Source: Clostridia bacterium
GTDB taxonomy: Bacteria > Bacillota_A > Clostridia > Christensenellales > Aristaeellaceae
NCBI GenBank assembly: GCA_017397695.1
Contig: JAFQIF010000012.1
Coordinates: forward strand, 1-10,690
DNA: 10,690 bases
Direction: 5' to 3'
Shown: piece after piece, positions 1-6,832 of the stretch
Position numbering within the stretch: position 1 is the first letter of the stretch
How the letters are laid out: each line of letters opens with the position of its first letter
Position numbers and translations under genes: made by a program
The notes under the pieces: generated by a model
What the model saw: only the letters and a program-made list of their open reading frames with translations
Database searches by the model: none
Told to the model about the DNA's origin: nothing

Positions 1-383
1 AGGTACGGCTCGATGGACAGGATCTTGGCAGCCTCGCGAACCAGCTTGTCGATCTCGTCCTTCGGCTTCTTGCGCAGCTTCAGACCGAACGCCATGTTGT
101 CATACACGGTCATGTGCGGATAGAGCGCATAGTTCTGGAACACCATCGCGATGTCGCGATCCTTCGGCGCGACGTCGTTCACGAGACGATCACCGATGTA
201 GAGCTCGCCCTCGGAGATCTCTTCCAGACCTGCAACCATGCGCAGGGTGGTGGACTTACCGCAGCCGGACGGACCGACCAGAACGATAAACTCCTTATCG
301 TCGATATCGAGGCAGAAGTCAGAAACAGCAGTAACGTTGCCAGAGTAAATCTTGTAGATGTGGTTCAGCTTAAGGCCTGCCAT
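1..383 (-). CDS. ABC transporter ATP-binding subunit, MsmX/UgpC (sugar) type, N-terminal part
   Basis: The gene runs off the left edge, so only its first 127 residues are seen. The family couples ATP hydrolysis on the inner face of the membrane to uptake of sugars or glycerol-3-phosphate through separate permease subunits. Seen here: an N-terminus of the [13 protein letters not shown] type, a Walker A motif GPSGCGKS at residues 37-44, a Q-loop ([13 protein letters not shown]) around residue 83, and the '[20 protein letters not shown]' stretch typical of MalK/UgpC/MsmX proteins. The signature motif, Walker B and the C-terminal regulatory domain lie outside the window. The ATG at 381-383 is preceded by an AAGGGGG ribosome binding site. 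No permease or binding-protein gene is next to it on this side, which fits the shared MsmX-like ATPases that serve several importers, but the other side cannot be seen. The ATPase call is secure; the substrate is not. Confidence 0.93.
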   Translation of the reverse strand, partial: MAGLKLNHIYKIYSGNVTAVSDFCLDIDDKEFIVLVGPSGCGKSTTLRMVAGLEEISEGELYIGDRLVNDVAPKDRDIAMVFQNYALYPHMTVYDNMAFGLKLRKKPKDEIDKLVREAAKILSIEPY

Positions 384-458
384 TGAAATATCCCCCTTAT
401 TATCTTTTCGAAAGTGACTTACGCCGCTAATTTCGTCCCACGGCGCTTCGTTGAGTAC

Positions 459-487
459 ATTATACGGATTTTCTGTACATTTTGCAA
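459..487 (-). promoter_or_regulatory. Promoter of the ABC ATPase gene
   Basis: On the minus strand, a -35 box TTGCAA (482-487), a 17-bp spacer and a perfect -10 box TATAAT (459-464). The start would fall near 452, giving a leader of about 69 nt before the ATG at 383. The leader holds a small possible stem (CGCCG/CGGCG), but no riboswitch was recognised. Confidence 0.72.
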
Positions 488-920
488 TTGAATAAGTTCA
501 CAAAAAACTCATGATTTTTATGCTTTCTCACCCGTTTTTCTCTTCCATTTTCCAATCAAATACCGTAGAATTCTATTGTTTTCTTGATTTATCTTTTCAT
601 ATCTCTCGATATCTCTTGTTTTCTTTTATTTTCTTTCATTTTGTTCATTCTGTTCACGTTCTTTATACACCGCATTTGTATGCCTTTCTTCTCTTCGCGG
701 AAGTCCGGTATCGTTTCCGGAACAGATTTGACCCTGATAAAACGTTTTCGACCCCCCAATTTGATGATTTTTGTATATTCCCCTGCATTTTCCCAGTTCT
801 TTTTACATTTGTCCTCCTCTTCTTTTGTTCCCTTTGATTTCATCATGCTAAAGCATTTTGTTAATATTGCACATATACAGTTTTCAACAGATGTTTTAAA
901 AAAAACAAAAGTAAATATAG
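488..920. other. AT-rich, strand-asymmetric spacer without a recognised gene
   Basis: About 430 bp between the hom terminator and the ABC promoter. The plus strand is strongly T/C-rich and the minus strand A/G-rich, with long runs of TTTC/TTCT type. Open frames exist on both strands: 511-837 and 584-1360 on plus, 589-942 on minus. They encode low-complexity Phe/Ser/Leu-rich or Lys/Glu-rich sequence, have no convincing ribosome binding site, and the minus one would start inside the hom terminator. I therefore call no gene. A short imperfect palindrome around 706-722 (TCCGGTATCGTTTCCGGA) is the only local structure noticed. Confidence 0.6.
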
Positions 921-948
921 AAAAAACAGCATGTATTTCCATGCTGTT
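921..948 (-). terminator. Rho-independent terminator of the panT-coaX-hom operon
   Basis: On the minus strand, a 9-bp perfect stem AACAGCATG/CATGCTGTT (940-948 with 925-933) around a 6-nt loop, followed directly by a run of six T residues. It lies about 30 bp past the hom stop codon. Confidence 0.85.
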
Positions 949-978
949 ATCGTTATTTATCTATGATAGGTCGATATT

Positions 979-2247
979 TCACTGGCCTTCCACGCGGATT
1001 ACGCTACCAAAGGATACCTTTTCTCCTTCCAGCTCTGCCAATGCGCTGCGCACCGCATGCTCAGAAGCCTTATGTGTGAGGAAAATCAGCTGCACACAGC
1101 CGTTTTCGTCGCGCTCTCCCTTCTGTACCATGGATGCAATGCTGACGCCGTACTGTGCAAATTTGCCCGAAACCAGAGCCAGCACGCCCGGTTCATCCTT
1201 GGCCAGCATGCGCACAAAATGCACGCAGGACCAGTCATCCGCCATCACACAGGCTTCCTTACCCACGGCAGGCAGCAGATGCCTCTTCGCCCTGGCAGCC
1301 TTGACCAGATCGGAAACCAACGCGCTGGCCGTGGGCATATCGCCCGCTCCCCGTCCATAAAACATCATCTCGCCGCAGGCGTGGCCATCCACATATACGG
1401 CATTAAACGCATCGCTGACGCCAGCAAGCGGATGGCTATCCGGCACAAATGTGGGATGCACACGCGCCTGAATTTTCCCATCCTCTTCCTTGGCCACGGC
1501 AAGCAGCTTAAGCGTAAGTCCGAATTCCTTACCGCAGGCGACATCCAGCGGCGTCACGCCCGTAATGCCCTCTCGATAGATGTTTTCTACCGGCACATGA
1601 CGATGGAACGCCAGCGTCGAAAGAATAGACAGCTTATAGGCTGCGTCATATCCCTCCACATCCGCAGTCGGATCCGGCTCCGCCAGGCCAAGACGCTGCG
1701 CATCCGCAAGCACATCGTCATAGGCAGCACCCTCTCGGCTCATACGCGTGAGAATGTAATTGGTGGTGCCGTTGATGATGCCCATGACAGAGGTGATGCG
1801 ATTGGCCTGCAGGGATTCATTCATCGCGCGGATGATCGGAATGGCACCGCACACGCTGGCCTCGTAATACAACCCTGCACCATGCGCACGGGCGGCAGCC
1901 GTAATCGCATCCCAGCGAGAAGCTAGTGCCATCTTATTGGCGGTTACCACCGTTTTGCCATGCTCAAGCGCACGGATCATGTAGGAAGCTGCCGGCTCCT
2001 CACCACCCATGAACTCCATCACGATATCGATCTGCGGATCCTCCAGCACTTCCTCTGCGCGGTCAGTCAGCAGGCTGGCGGGCACATCCCAGCTGCGCTT
2101 TTTAGCCAGAGAACGAACGAGAATCCTTCGCACATCAAAAGCGGCGCCTTCATTCTTCTCCATCTGATCGCCATAGGTTGCAAGCAGCTTGTATACGCCA
2201 CAGCCGATATTGCCGCAGCCCAAAAAGCCGACTCTGATCTTTTCCAT
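979..2247 (-). CDS. hom: Homoserine dehydrogenase with C-terminal ACT domain
   Basis: This cytoplasmic enzyme reduces aspartate-4-semialdehyde to homoserine with NAD(P)H, the branch point to threonine, isoleucine and methionine. The product has 422 residues, within the usual 400-440. Visible parts: a Rossmann nucleotide site GCGNIG at 10-15; the substrate-domain motifs EASVCGAIPII at 129-139 and GIINGTTNYIL at 156-166; the catalytic segment LAEPDPTADVEGYDAAYK at 188-205, with the conserved Asp/Lys pair; and YGRGAG at 297-302. Residues from about 345 form an ACT domain (DEPGVLALVSGKFAQYGVSI), which in this family usually senses threonine. The ATG is preceded by GGAGG. It is the last gene of an operon, 25 bp after coaX, with a terminator behind it. 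No threonine synthase or homoserine kinase gene is adjacent, and its partners upstream are unrelated vitamin genes. Confidence 0.96.
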   Translation of the reverse strand: MEKIRVGFLGCGNIGCGVYKLLATYGDQMEKNEGAAFDVRRILVRSLAKKRSWDVPASLLTDRAEEVLEDPQIDIVMEFMGGEEPAASYMIRALEHGKTVVTANKMALASRWDAITAAARAHGAGLYYEASVCGAIPIIRAMNESLQANRITSVMGIINGTTNYILTRMSREGAAYDDVLADAQRLGLAEPDPTADVEGYDAAYKLSILSTLAFHRHVPVENIYREGITGVTPLDVACGKEFGLTLKLLAVAKEEDGKIQARVHPTFVPDSHPLAGVSDAFNAVYVDGHACGEMMFYGRGAGDMPTASALVSDLVKAARAKRHLLPAVGKEACVMADDWSCVHFVRMLAKDEPGVLALVSGKFAQYGVSIASMVQKGERDENGCVQLIFLTHKASEHAVRSALAELEGEKVSFGSVIRVEGQ

Positions 2248-2272
2248 ATTTATCCTCCTGCAGGCCGGATCG

Positions 2273-3043
2273 TCAGGCCTGATTCTTTTCGTAAATAATG
2301 CGCAGGCCCGTCAGCGTCAGGTCCGGATTGATTTCATCAATCACATTGGAATGATTCCTGACCATATGCGCCATACCGCCTGTCGCGATCACCTTTGCGC
2401 CCGGACGGCCCATTTCCTCTTTCATCGCGCCGACAAGCTTTTCCACCGAGCCAATGTATCCATAGAGAATACCCGACTGGATATTGGATACCGTCGTGCG
2501 GCCGATCACCTTCTGGGGCATGACCAGCTCGATAGAAGGCAGCTTTGCCGTACCAGAAGCAATTGCCCGGTTCATCATGCGCAGGCCCGGTCCGATCGCA
2601 CCGCCCAGAAATTCATTCTTTTCGGATACGACGCCGTACGTCGTCGCCGTGCCAAAGTCGATGAAAATTGCTGGGCCGCCGTAGATCGTGGACACCGCCA
2701 CAGCATTGGCAATGCGGTCGCTGCCCAGTTCTCGCGGGTTTTCGTATTTGATATTCAGGCCGGTTTTCATGCCCGGCAGCAAAAAGCGCGGTTCCATGCC
2801 AAAGTAATCGCCACACATATGCTCAATGGTGAAATTGATCGTCGGCACGACGGACGAAATCATGATTCCCTCAATCGCCTTCATATCCAGGCCGTTATAG
2901 CGGAACAGATCGGCCATGATGATGCCATACTGATCAGAAGTCATCGACGGTTCCGTTGCACAGCGCCAGCGCTTGAGGAGCCTTTTCCCATCAAATACAG
3001 CCGCCTTGATATTCGTGTTGCCGATATCCATCACAAAGATCAT
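2273..3043 (-). CDS. coaX: Type III pantothenate kinase
   Basis: CoaX phosphorylates pantothenate with ATP, the first step of coenzyme A synthesis, in the cytoplasm. It belongs to the ASKHA (actin/hexokinase) fold, is not inhibited by CoA in characterised members, and needs a monovalent cation. The 256-residue product is full length. It has the N-terminal phosphate-binding motif DIGNTN at 6-11, the GSDR motif at 107-110 whose Asp is the likely catalytic base, the second phosphate motif DFGTATT at 129-135, the GGAIGPG turn at 147-153, and TGG at 221-223. The ATG at 3041-3043 follows an AAAGGGG site with 8-nt spacing. It sits 31 bp after a panT-like transporter gene and 25 bp before hom, all in one direction, so it is almost certainly co-transcribed with them. 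Confidence 0.96.
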   Translation of the reverse strand: MIFVMDIGNTNIKAAVFDGKRLLKRWRCATEPSMTSDQYGIIMADLFRYNGLDMKAIEGIMISSVVPTINFTIEHMCGDYFGMEPRFLLPGMKTGLNIKYENPRELGSDRIANAVAVSTIYGGPAIFIDFGTATTYGVVSEKNEFLGGAIGPGLRMMNRAIASGTAKLPSIELVMPQKVIGRTTVSNIQSGILYGYIGSVEKLVGAMKEEMGRPGAKVIATGGMAHMVRNHSNVIDEINPDLTLTGLRIIYEKNQA

Positions 3044-3074
3044 GGTATATTCCCCTTTATCGAATGCTTCGCGT

Positions 3075-3719
3075 TTATTTTCTGATGATCATTCTGCCCA
3101 TAGCCTTGTCCAGCGCCAGCGCGACCGCCGGCGCAACCACAGCAGCGACCAGCGTCTCAGGTACGCCGTTGGCGATCCCCAGCGCGGCGACACCCGCACC
3201 CACGCCCCGCTGCGCAATCGCTTCTGGCACGCCGACCCCTGCGGCCGCCATCTGCGCGATTCTATCGTGATTGAGCAGATAAATCATGCCCATGACCATG
3301 GCCGTATGCAACGCAGTACCCAATGCGCTTGCGCTGACATAGGAAACCACATGATGCCGGTCATACCGATCCAGCAGGCCGCCCAGCAGCTTCGCAATTC
3401 CATATACGCACACTGGAAAAACCATACGCGGAAGCACAGACACCAATGGATTAATAAAGAACGGCGCAAAAAACGACGCGCCCGTCAGGTTGGTGATAAG
3501 GCTGTTTGCACCGAAGACAAGTCCCGTAATCACGCCGGCCTCCAGCCCGAGGACAAGCGTCGCGATAATCACCGGGATGTGCAGCGTGGTCGCCGTAAGA
3601 AACGGCAGACGGATCAGTCCCAGAGGGGTATTGGCCAGCACTATGGTCAGCGCAACCATCATAGCCGTCCCTGTCATCCATTGGATGGTGAGTTTCTTCT
3701 TTCTCACTCTTTTATGCAT
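3075..3719 (-). CDS. ECF transporter S-component, probably pantothenate-specific (PanT-like)
   Basis: This 214-residue integral membrane protein is most likely the substrate-binding S-component of an energy-coupling-factor importer, which works with separately encoded EcfA1/EcfA2/EcfT. Seen: a short basic N-terminus (MHKRVRKKK), then about six hydrophobic segments (roughly 14-30, 45-75, 83-110, 124-149, 172-183, 187-204). The stretches TATTLHIPVIIATLVLG (42-58) and FFINPLVSVLPRM (87-99) look like the PF12822-type S-components. Specificity for pantothenate is inferred from the gene order: coaX, the next enzyme in the path, follows 31 bp later. Known PanT genes are often placed beside CoA genes. 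The chosen ATG has GGAGG at the ideal 8-nt spacing. An ATG two codons earlier lies only 2 nt from it, and the frame is open further upstream to 3785 without a better start. Family call firm, substrate moderate. Confidence 0.8.
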   Translation of the reverse strand: MHKRVRKKKLTIQWMTGTAMMVALTIVLANTPLGLIRLPFLTATTLHIPVIIATLVLGLEAGVITGLVFGANSLITNLTGASFFAPFFINPLVSVLPRMVFPVCVYGIAKLLGGLLDRYDRHHVVSYVSASALGTALHTAMVMGMIYLLNHDRIAQMAAAGVGVPEAIAQRGVGAGVAALGIANGVPETLVAAVVAPAVALALDKAMGRMIIRK

Positions 3720-3734
3720 TTTCATTTCCTCCGT

Positions 3735-3757
3735 TCGGGTTCGCCAGGGATACCCGA
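3735..3757 (-). promoter_or_regulatory. Small hairpin next to the panT-like ribosome binding site
   Basis: On the minus strand, TCGGGT and ACCCGA (3752-3757 and 3735-3740) form a 6-bp stem with an 11-nt loop. It ends 2 nt before the GGAGG of the panT-like gene (3728-3732). It does not cover the ribosome binding site. A role in regulation is only a guess. Confidence 0.25.
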
Positions 3758-3837
3758 CATTGTGATTGCCGCACAGGCGGCGCAAAAGCTTTCTCTTCCG
3801 GTCTGCTCTGCAGGCAGCAGCAGCCAGAATCTATATT

Positions 3838-3866
3838 ATTGTATCAAATTATGACATTCGTTGCAA
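3838..3866 (-). promoter_or_regulatory. Promoter of the panT-like/coaX/hom operon
   Basis: On the minus strand, TTGCAA (3861-3866), a 17-bp spacer, and TACAAT (3838-3843). Transcription would begin near 3831, leaving a leader of about 110 nt before the ATG at 3719. No known riboswitch or T-box was recognised in that leader. Confidence 0.68.
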
Positions 3867-3940
3867 GCTCCGCATCCGCCATGCACACAAAAAGCCCTGA
3901 AAACAGAAGCGGGACACACTTGTTTCTTCTTTTATACAAA

Positions 3941-3967
3941 GAAAAACAGGGCGGTGACCCGCCCTGT
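3941..3967 (-). terminator. Rho-independent terminator of the GDPD gene
   Basis: On the minus strand, a 9-bp GC-rich stem ACAGGGCGG/CCGCCCTGT with a 4-nt loop (3955-3958), followed by TTTTTC. It lies about 40 bp beyond the stop codon at 4006 and separates this gene from the vitamin operon. Confidence 0.9.
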
Positions 3968-4005
3968 CCGATGGTTGAGTTATATTCCTTGCATGCTCCG
4001 TCCGT

Positions 4006-5820
4006 TCATTCGACAGTTACCGTAAACGGGTTGGAATACAGGTAGTAGCCGCCAAAGGACTCGCCGTCGACAACCAGCTCCTGCTTGAGGCGGTACAGCG
4101 CAAGAGCTTCGCCCCCAGCGTCGATTGTGCCTTCGGCTACGATCAATTCGAGGCCGTCAACCGCAACCTTCTCGCCCTTCTGCGTCGTTACCACCGGCGC
4201 CGGAATCTCTTCTCCGGCCTTGATGGTCACATCCTGCGCACGGATATCGCGGATAAAGTCGGTTGCCCACCATGAGAAATTGGTGGTCAGGCCATACACA
4301 CCCTTGAGATATGCATCAGCAAACTGCGCCGGCTGATTATAGGTCCACGGCCATACCGTCAGGCCACGATGACGGCCGGCAACGGCGAGATCATACGTGA
4401 ATGCAAGGTTCGGGTTATAGGTAGCGTTCCATCTATCAATTTCGGCATAGAGCATCTGCAGAGCCTTTTCAACGCCTTCAGCTGCAATAACCTCATTATA
4501 CTTGGCAAATGCCGGCAGATAGCTTTCCTCGCTGCCGTAACCTTCCATACCCAGCGCGCCGACGGACATCTCCGGCCAGGACGCATAGAACTCATCGAGA
4601 ATGACCTTATTAAAGGTGATGACAAAGACCTCTTCAAAGTTATCTATCTCGGTGACGAGATTGCGCAGCGCCTGAACAATCTTCGGATTCATGGACTTGA
4701 TTTCGGTATCCTGCGCGATGCCTGTGTCTTCAAACATCTCATAGATTTCGCGCAGAGTCGGAATCCTCTGATTCGGCAGAAAATCGATATAGCCAAAGCG
4801 GGAACCTTCCGCCTTCTGGTTATTATTGAGCTGCACGCCGTTCGGTCCATCATTGACAAACGGAATAGCCTGCAGTTCCTTGAGCGTCAGCTCTTCGACC
4901 GCAGCCACATCCTCGCGATCGAACAGTCGCTTGAGGCTGCCATCGTGCAGCACAAAGAGTTCACGATCGTCGCTCAGGTAGATATCGGTCTCCATCGCAT
5001 CCGCACCGGCATTATATGCACCGATCATGGACTGTATCGTATTCTCCACATGTACGCTCGGCATGCCGCGGTGTCCGACGATATTGGACAGGCGCAGCAG
5101 GGACGGTGCATCATCCTTGAAGAACGCCAGATGGTCAATGGCCTTCTGATAATCCTTGACAAGGACGCCATTGGCGCCATTGGTATACTGCGCAAGCAGG
5201 GACCTGGTCGTCGTCTCAGTCTCGACCCATACGGTTACCAGCCTACCCTGCAGGAACTTGACATTGTCTTCCGTGGCCAGTTCTTCAGAAAGCAGCGCAA
5301 CCTTCGCATAGCTGCCATTGGTCAGTTTGATGATCTCCTCGAGCGTATCCTCATCGCCCGCTTTGATCGCGCGGAAATCAACCAGACCACGAACAGGATT
5401 AAGCTGCGCCACTTCCTTGATCAGCGCAGAATTCTCATACGCACCAGCAACAAAGACGTCGCCCAGACCGGATGTCTCCAGATATTCCTTAAGTGCGACA
5501 GCGGTTTCTTCATCCTGAATATAGAGTGCAGGAATGATCGTACCGGTAGTAGCCGCAGCATATTCCGAGAGCGTGCCCAGCGCATCACCGTCGGCAGCGG
5601 TTACATTGAGCTCCTTATCGACATACACAAGCGCGGTGCCGGGGCGAACCTGCGCAGCGGCGACATCCACAGCAGTTGCATCGGCTTCCCAGGCAATCGT
5701 CGTGGCCAGCACGAAGCTGGTTTCCGGCTCATAGACCTTGGAGTATGGCGCAATTTCTGCCATGGCAGCGGCGGGGATCAGCAGAATGACGCACAGCAGC
5801 AAAGCAAGCAGTTTCTTCAT
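4006..5820 (-). CDS. Secreted glycerophosphodiester phosphodiesterase-family protein with extra N- and C-terminal domains
   Basis: GDPD enzymes split glycerophosphodiesters from lipids or teichoic acid into glycerol-3-phosphate and an alcohol, using a metal ion. The 604-residue product starts with a signal peptide (KK, hydrophobic 4-19, likely cut after AMA at 19-21), so it acts outside the membrane. The catalytic barrel spans about 247-525: HRG at 250-252, ENT at 259-261, ETD at 277-279, the acid/base His in HD at 292-293, and a metal-ligand Glu in TEIKS at 372-376. Near its end are WPWTYN (490-495) and GVYGLTTN. Residues 30-235 have the length and strand/helix rhythm of another barrel and end in NGANGVLVKDYQKAIDHL, like the tail of a GDPD domain, but contain no HRG or catalytic His; I infer a degenerate duplicate. 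Residues 527-604 are beta-rich, with no sorting motif. A GGAGGAG site precedes the ATG. It is transcribed alone. Substrate unknown. Confidence 0.9.
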   Translation of the reverse strand: MKKLLALLLCVILLIPAAAMAEIAPYSKVYEPETSFVLATTIAWEADATAVDVAAAQVRPGTALVYVDKELNVTAADGDALGTLSEYAAATTGTIIPALYIQDEETAVALKEYLETSGLGDVFVAGAYENSALIKEVAQLNPVRGLVDFRAIKAGDEDTLEEIIKLTNGSYAKVALLSEELATEDNVKFLQGRLVTVWVETETTTRSLLAQYTNGANGVLVKDYQKAIDHLAFFKDDAPSLLRLSNIVGHRGMPSVHVENTIQSMIGAYNAGADAMETDIYLSDDRELFVLHDGSLKRLFDREDVAAVEELTLKELQAIPFVNDGPNGVQLNNNQKAEGSRFGYIDFLPNQRIPTLREIYEMFEDTGIAQDTEIKSMNPKIVQALRNLVTEIDNFEEVFVITFNKVILDEFYASWPEMSVGALGMEGYGSEESYLPAFAKYNEVIAAEGVEKALQMLYAEIDRWNATYNPNLAFTYDLAVAGRHRGLTVWPWTYNQPAQFADAYLKGVYGLTTNFSWWATDFIRDIRAQDVTIKAGEEIPAPVVTTQKGEKVAVDGLELIVAEGTIDAGGEALALYRLKQELVVDGESFGGYYLYSNPFTVTVE

Positions 5821-6205
5821 TTGGTCTCCTCCTATTCGTTTTCATCCGGTCGTTATGGATCATGGCCGACATGGAAACGCACATCCGGCTTACCCTCCAT
5901 GCCATACCGGCACATCATCAGGCGCGTCGATCTCCGGGATGTTTTCCTGAATCATCATTTTCTTCTCACGCCTTAAAATCCCTTTATTTCCAAAGAGAAT
6001 TCATAATAATTCATAATGTTTTGTACAATCTGAAATCGAAATCGTTTTCATTTTTGATCCGTATTTTTGCGTTTGTCAAAACCACATCATTCAGCCGAAA
6101 CCAAGCATTGGAGCGTCAAAATGCGCTCATTACGGAGATGGTCGTCTTGAGGCAATCGGTTCGTTTTCCATGCTTAAACCAGCCACGTATCTGCGCTTAC
6201 ACATG
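5821..6205. other. Upstream region of the GDPD gene
   Basis: No gene is called in this 385-bp region. It holds the GGAGGAG site of the GDPD gene, a 22-codon open frame at 5890-5958 on the minus strand (weak GAGAAG site, GC-rich codons like the neighbours, product MMIQENIPEIDAPDDVPVWH plus two Gly), the tandem repeat at 5998-6017, and a GAGCG/CGCTC hairpin near 6112-6129 with no T tail. No clear -35/-10 pair was found. A TTGACA on the minus strand at 6074-6079 has only AAAAAT at 18-bp spacing, and TTTCGA/17/CATTAT overlaps the repeat. Confidence 0.5.
5998..6017. repeat. Perfect tandem 10-bp repeat, possible operator
   Basis: AATTCATAAT occurs twice back to back (5998-6007 and 6008-6017), so identical sites lie one helical turn apart, about 180 bp before the GDPD start. 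The only nearby promoter candidate is weak, which would suit an activator site. PhoP-type boxes in Bacillota are also tandem direct repeats and often control GDPD genes, but the sequence here is not a clear match. Confidence 0.45.
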
Positions 6206-6243
6206 AAAAAGATCCCGACCGAGTTTTCTTCTCGCTCCGGATC
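6206..6243 (-). terminator. Terminator of the three-gene envelope operon
   Basis: On the minus strand, a 13-position stem (6231-6243 with 6211-6223) with two mismatches and a 7-nt loop, followed by TTTTT (6206-6210). It lies about 60 bp after the stop of the 6303-6728 gene. Confidence 0.75.
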
Positions 6244-6302
6244 TTCCATGCTTCTGTTGATCTGCTTATCGCAAGGACATTGAACCCACAGATGAATCAC
6301 GT

Positions 6303-6728
6303 TTACACCCTTTGCGCGTCTATCGCAGACAATTCCTCCTCTGTTTCATGCTGAAGCTCACCCTCTTCATCATCATCCCTTTTCTCCGTTTTCGTCCTAA
6401 AGATCATGACCAAATTATAAATCTGATATGGAATAAACGTCACCAAACCAACGATGTATACGGCAAAGAGCGTGAAAAATGCCACCAGCGCCGCAGCCAT
6501 TTTGAAAGCCAGTTTTCTCTTCGCAAAGAAGCGCGCAGCAAGCAGGATTCCCGAAAGAATGGAGCTGAACATATAACCAGCCATCAGGCCGCTGTGCCAT
6601 CTGAACGCTTCTCCGCTCATGAATCCAGCGCCGGTATCTTTCGTTCCCAGAAAAAAGAACATCGCAAACATCGAAGCAAACACCGACCAGGTCACCGCAA
6701 GATATTCAATTCGCTTTCTTCTATCCAT
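6303..6728 (-). CDS. Small three-helix membrane protein with acidic tail, function unknown
   Basis: I do not recognise this 141-residue protein. It begins with a basic MDRRKR, followed by hydrophobic segments at about 9-28, 45-67 and 77-108. The last segment is long enough for a bent helix or two short ones. The C-terminal 30 residues are charged (KTEKRDDDEEGELQHETEEE) and probably cytoplasmic by the positive-inside rule. The ATG has GGAGG at 8-nt spacing; an out-of-frame ATG lies between and was not chosen. It follows the secreted protein gene by 104 bp. No strong terminator was found between them, so it is probably the last gene of that operon, and a terminator follows it. A job in the cell envelope together with its two neighbours is inference. 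Confidence 0.75.
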   Translation of the reverse strand: MDRRKRIEYLAVTWSVFASMFAMFFFLGTKDTGAGFMSGEAFRWHSGLMAGYMFSSILSGILLAARFFAKRKLAFKMAAALVAFFTLFAVYIVGLVTFIPYQIYNLVMIFRTKTEKRDDDEEGELQHETEEELSAIDAQRV

Positions 6729-6832
6729 GTTCCATTCCTCCAGTGCGTCAATCCATGCCTATCAATCAGGAAATAACAGTCAGGCCCTGGCTCTCCTGAA
6801 AAGCATTCCATTTTGATTGACTGCCACGCAAC

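Noticed and set aside
589..942. 117-codon minus-strand frame in the AT-rich spacer
   Set aside because: Its start lies inside the hom terminator stem-loop, there is no ribosome site, and the product is low-complexity Lys/Glu sequence.
3720..3831. Riboswitch in the panT-like leader
   Set aside because: About 110 nt with small local stems only; no match to any riboswitch core or T-box that I know.
1057..3854. Several long plus-strand open frames over hom, coaX and the panT-like gene
   Set aside because: They mirror the codon bias of the real minus-strand genes and yield His/Arg-rich, low-plausibility proteins.
4369..5976. 535-codon open frame on the plus strand
   Set aside because: It lies antisense to the GDPD gene, has no ribosome site and gives sequence with no domain features, while the minus strand has a signal peptide and catalytic motifs.
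6051..6079. TTGACA on the minus strand as a GDPD promoter
   Set aside because: No acceptable -10 box at 16-18 bp; only A-rich sequence follows.
6729..6832. Terminator between the secreted protein gene and the three-helix protein gene
   Set aside because: Only a 5-bp TCAGG/CCTGA stem with a 10-nt loop and no proper T run; too weak to split the operon.
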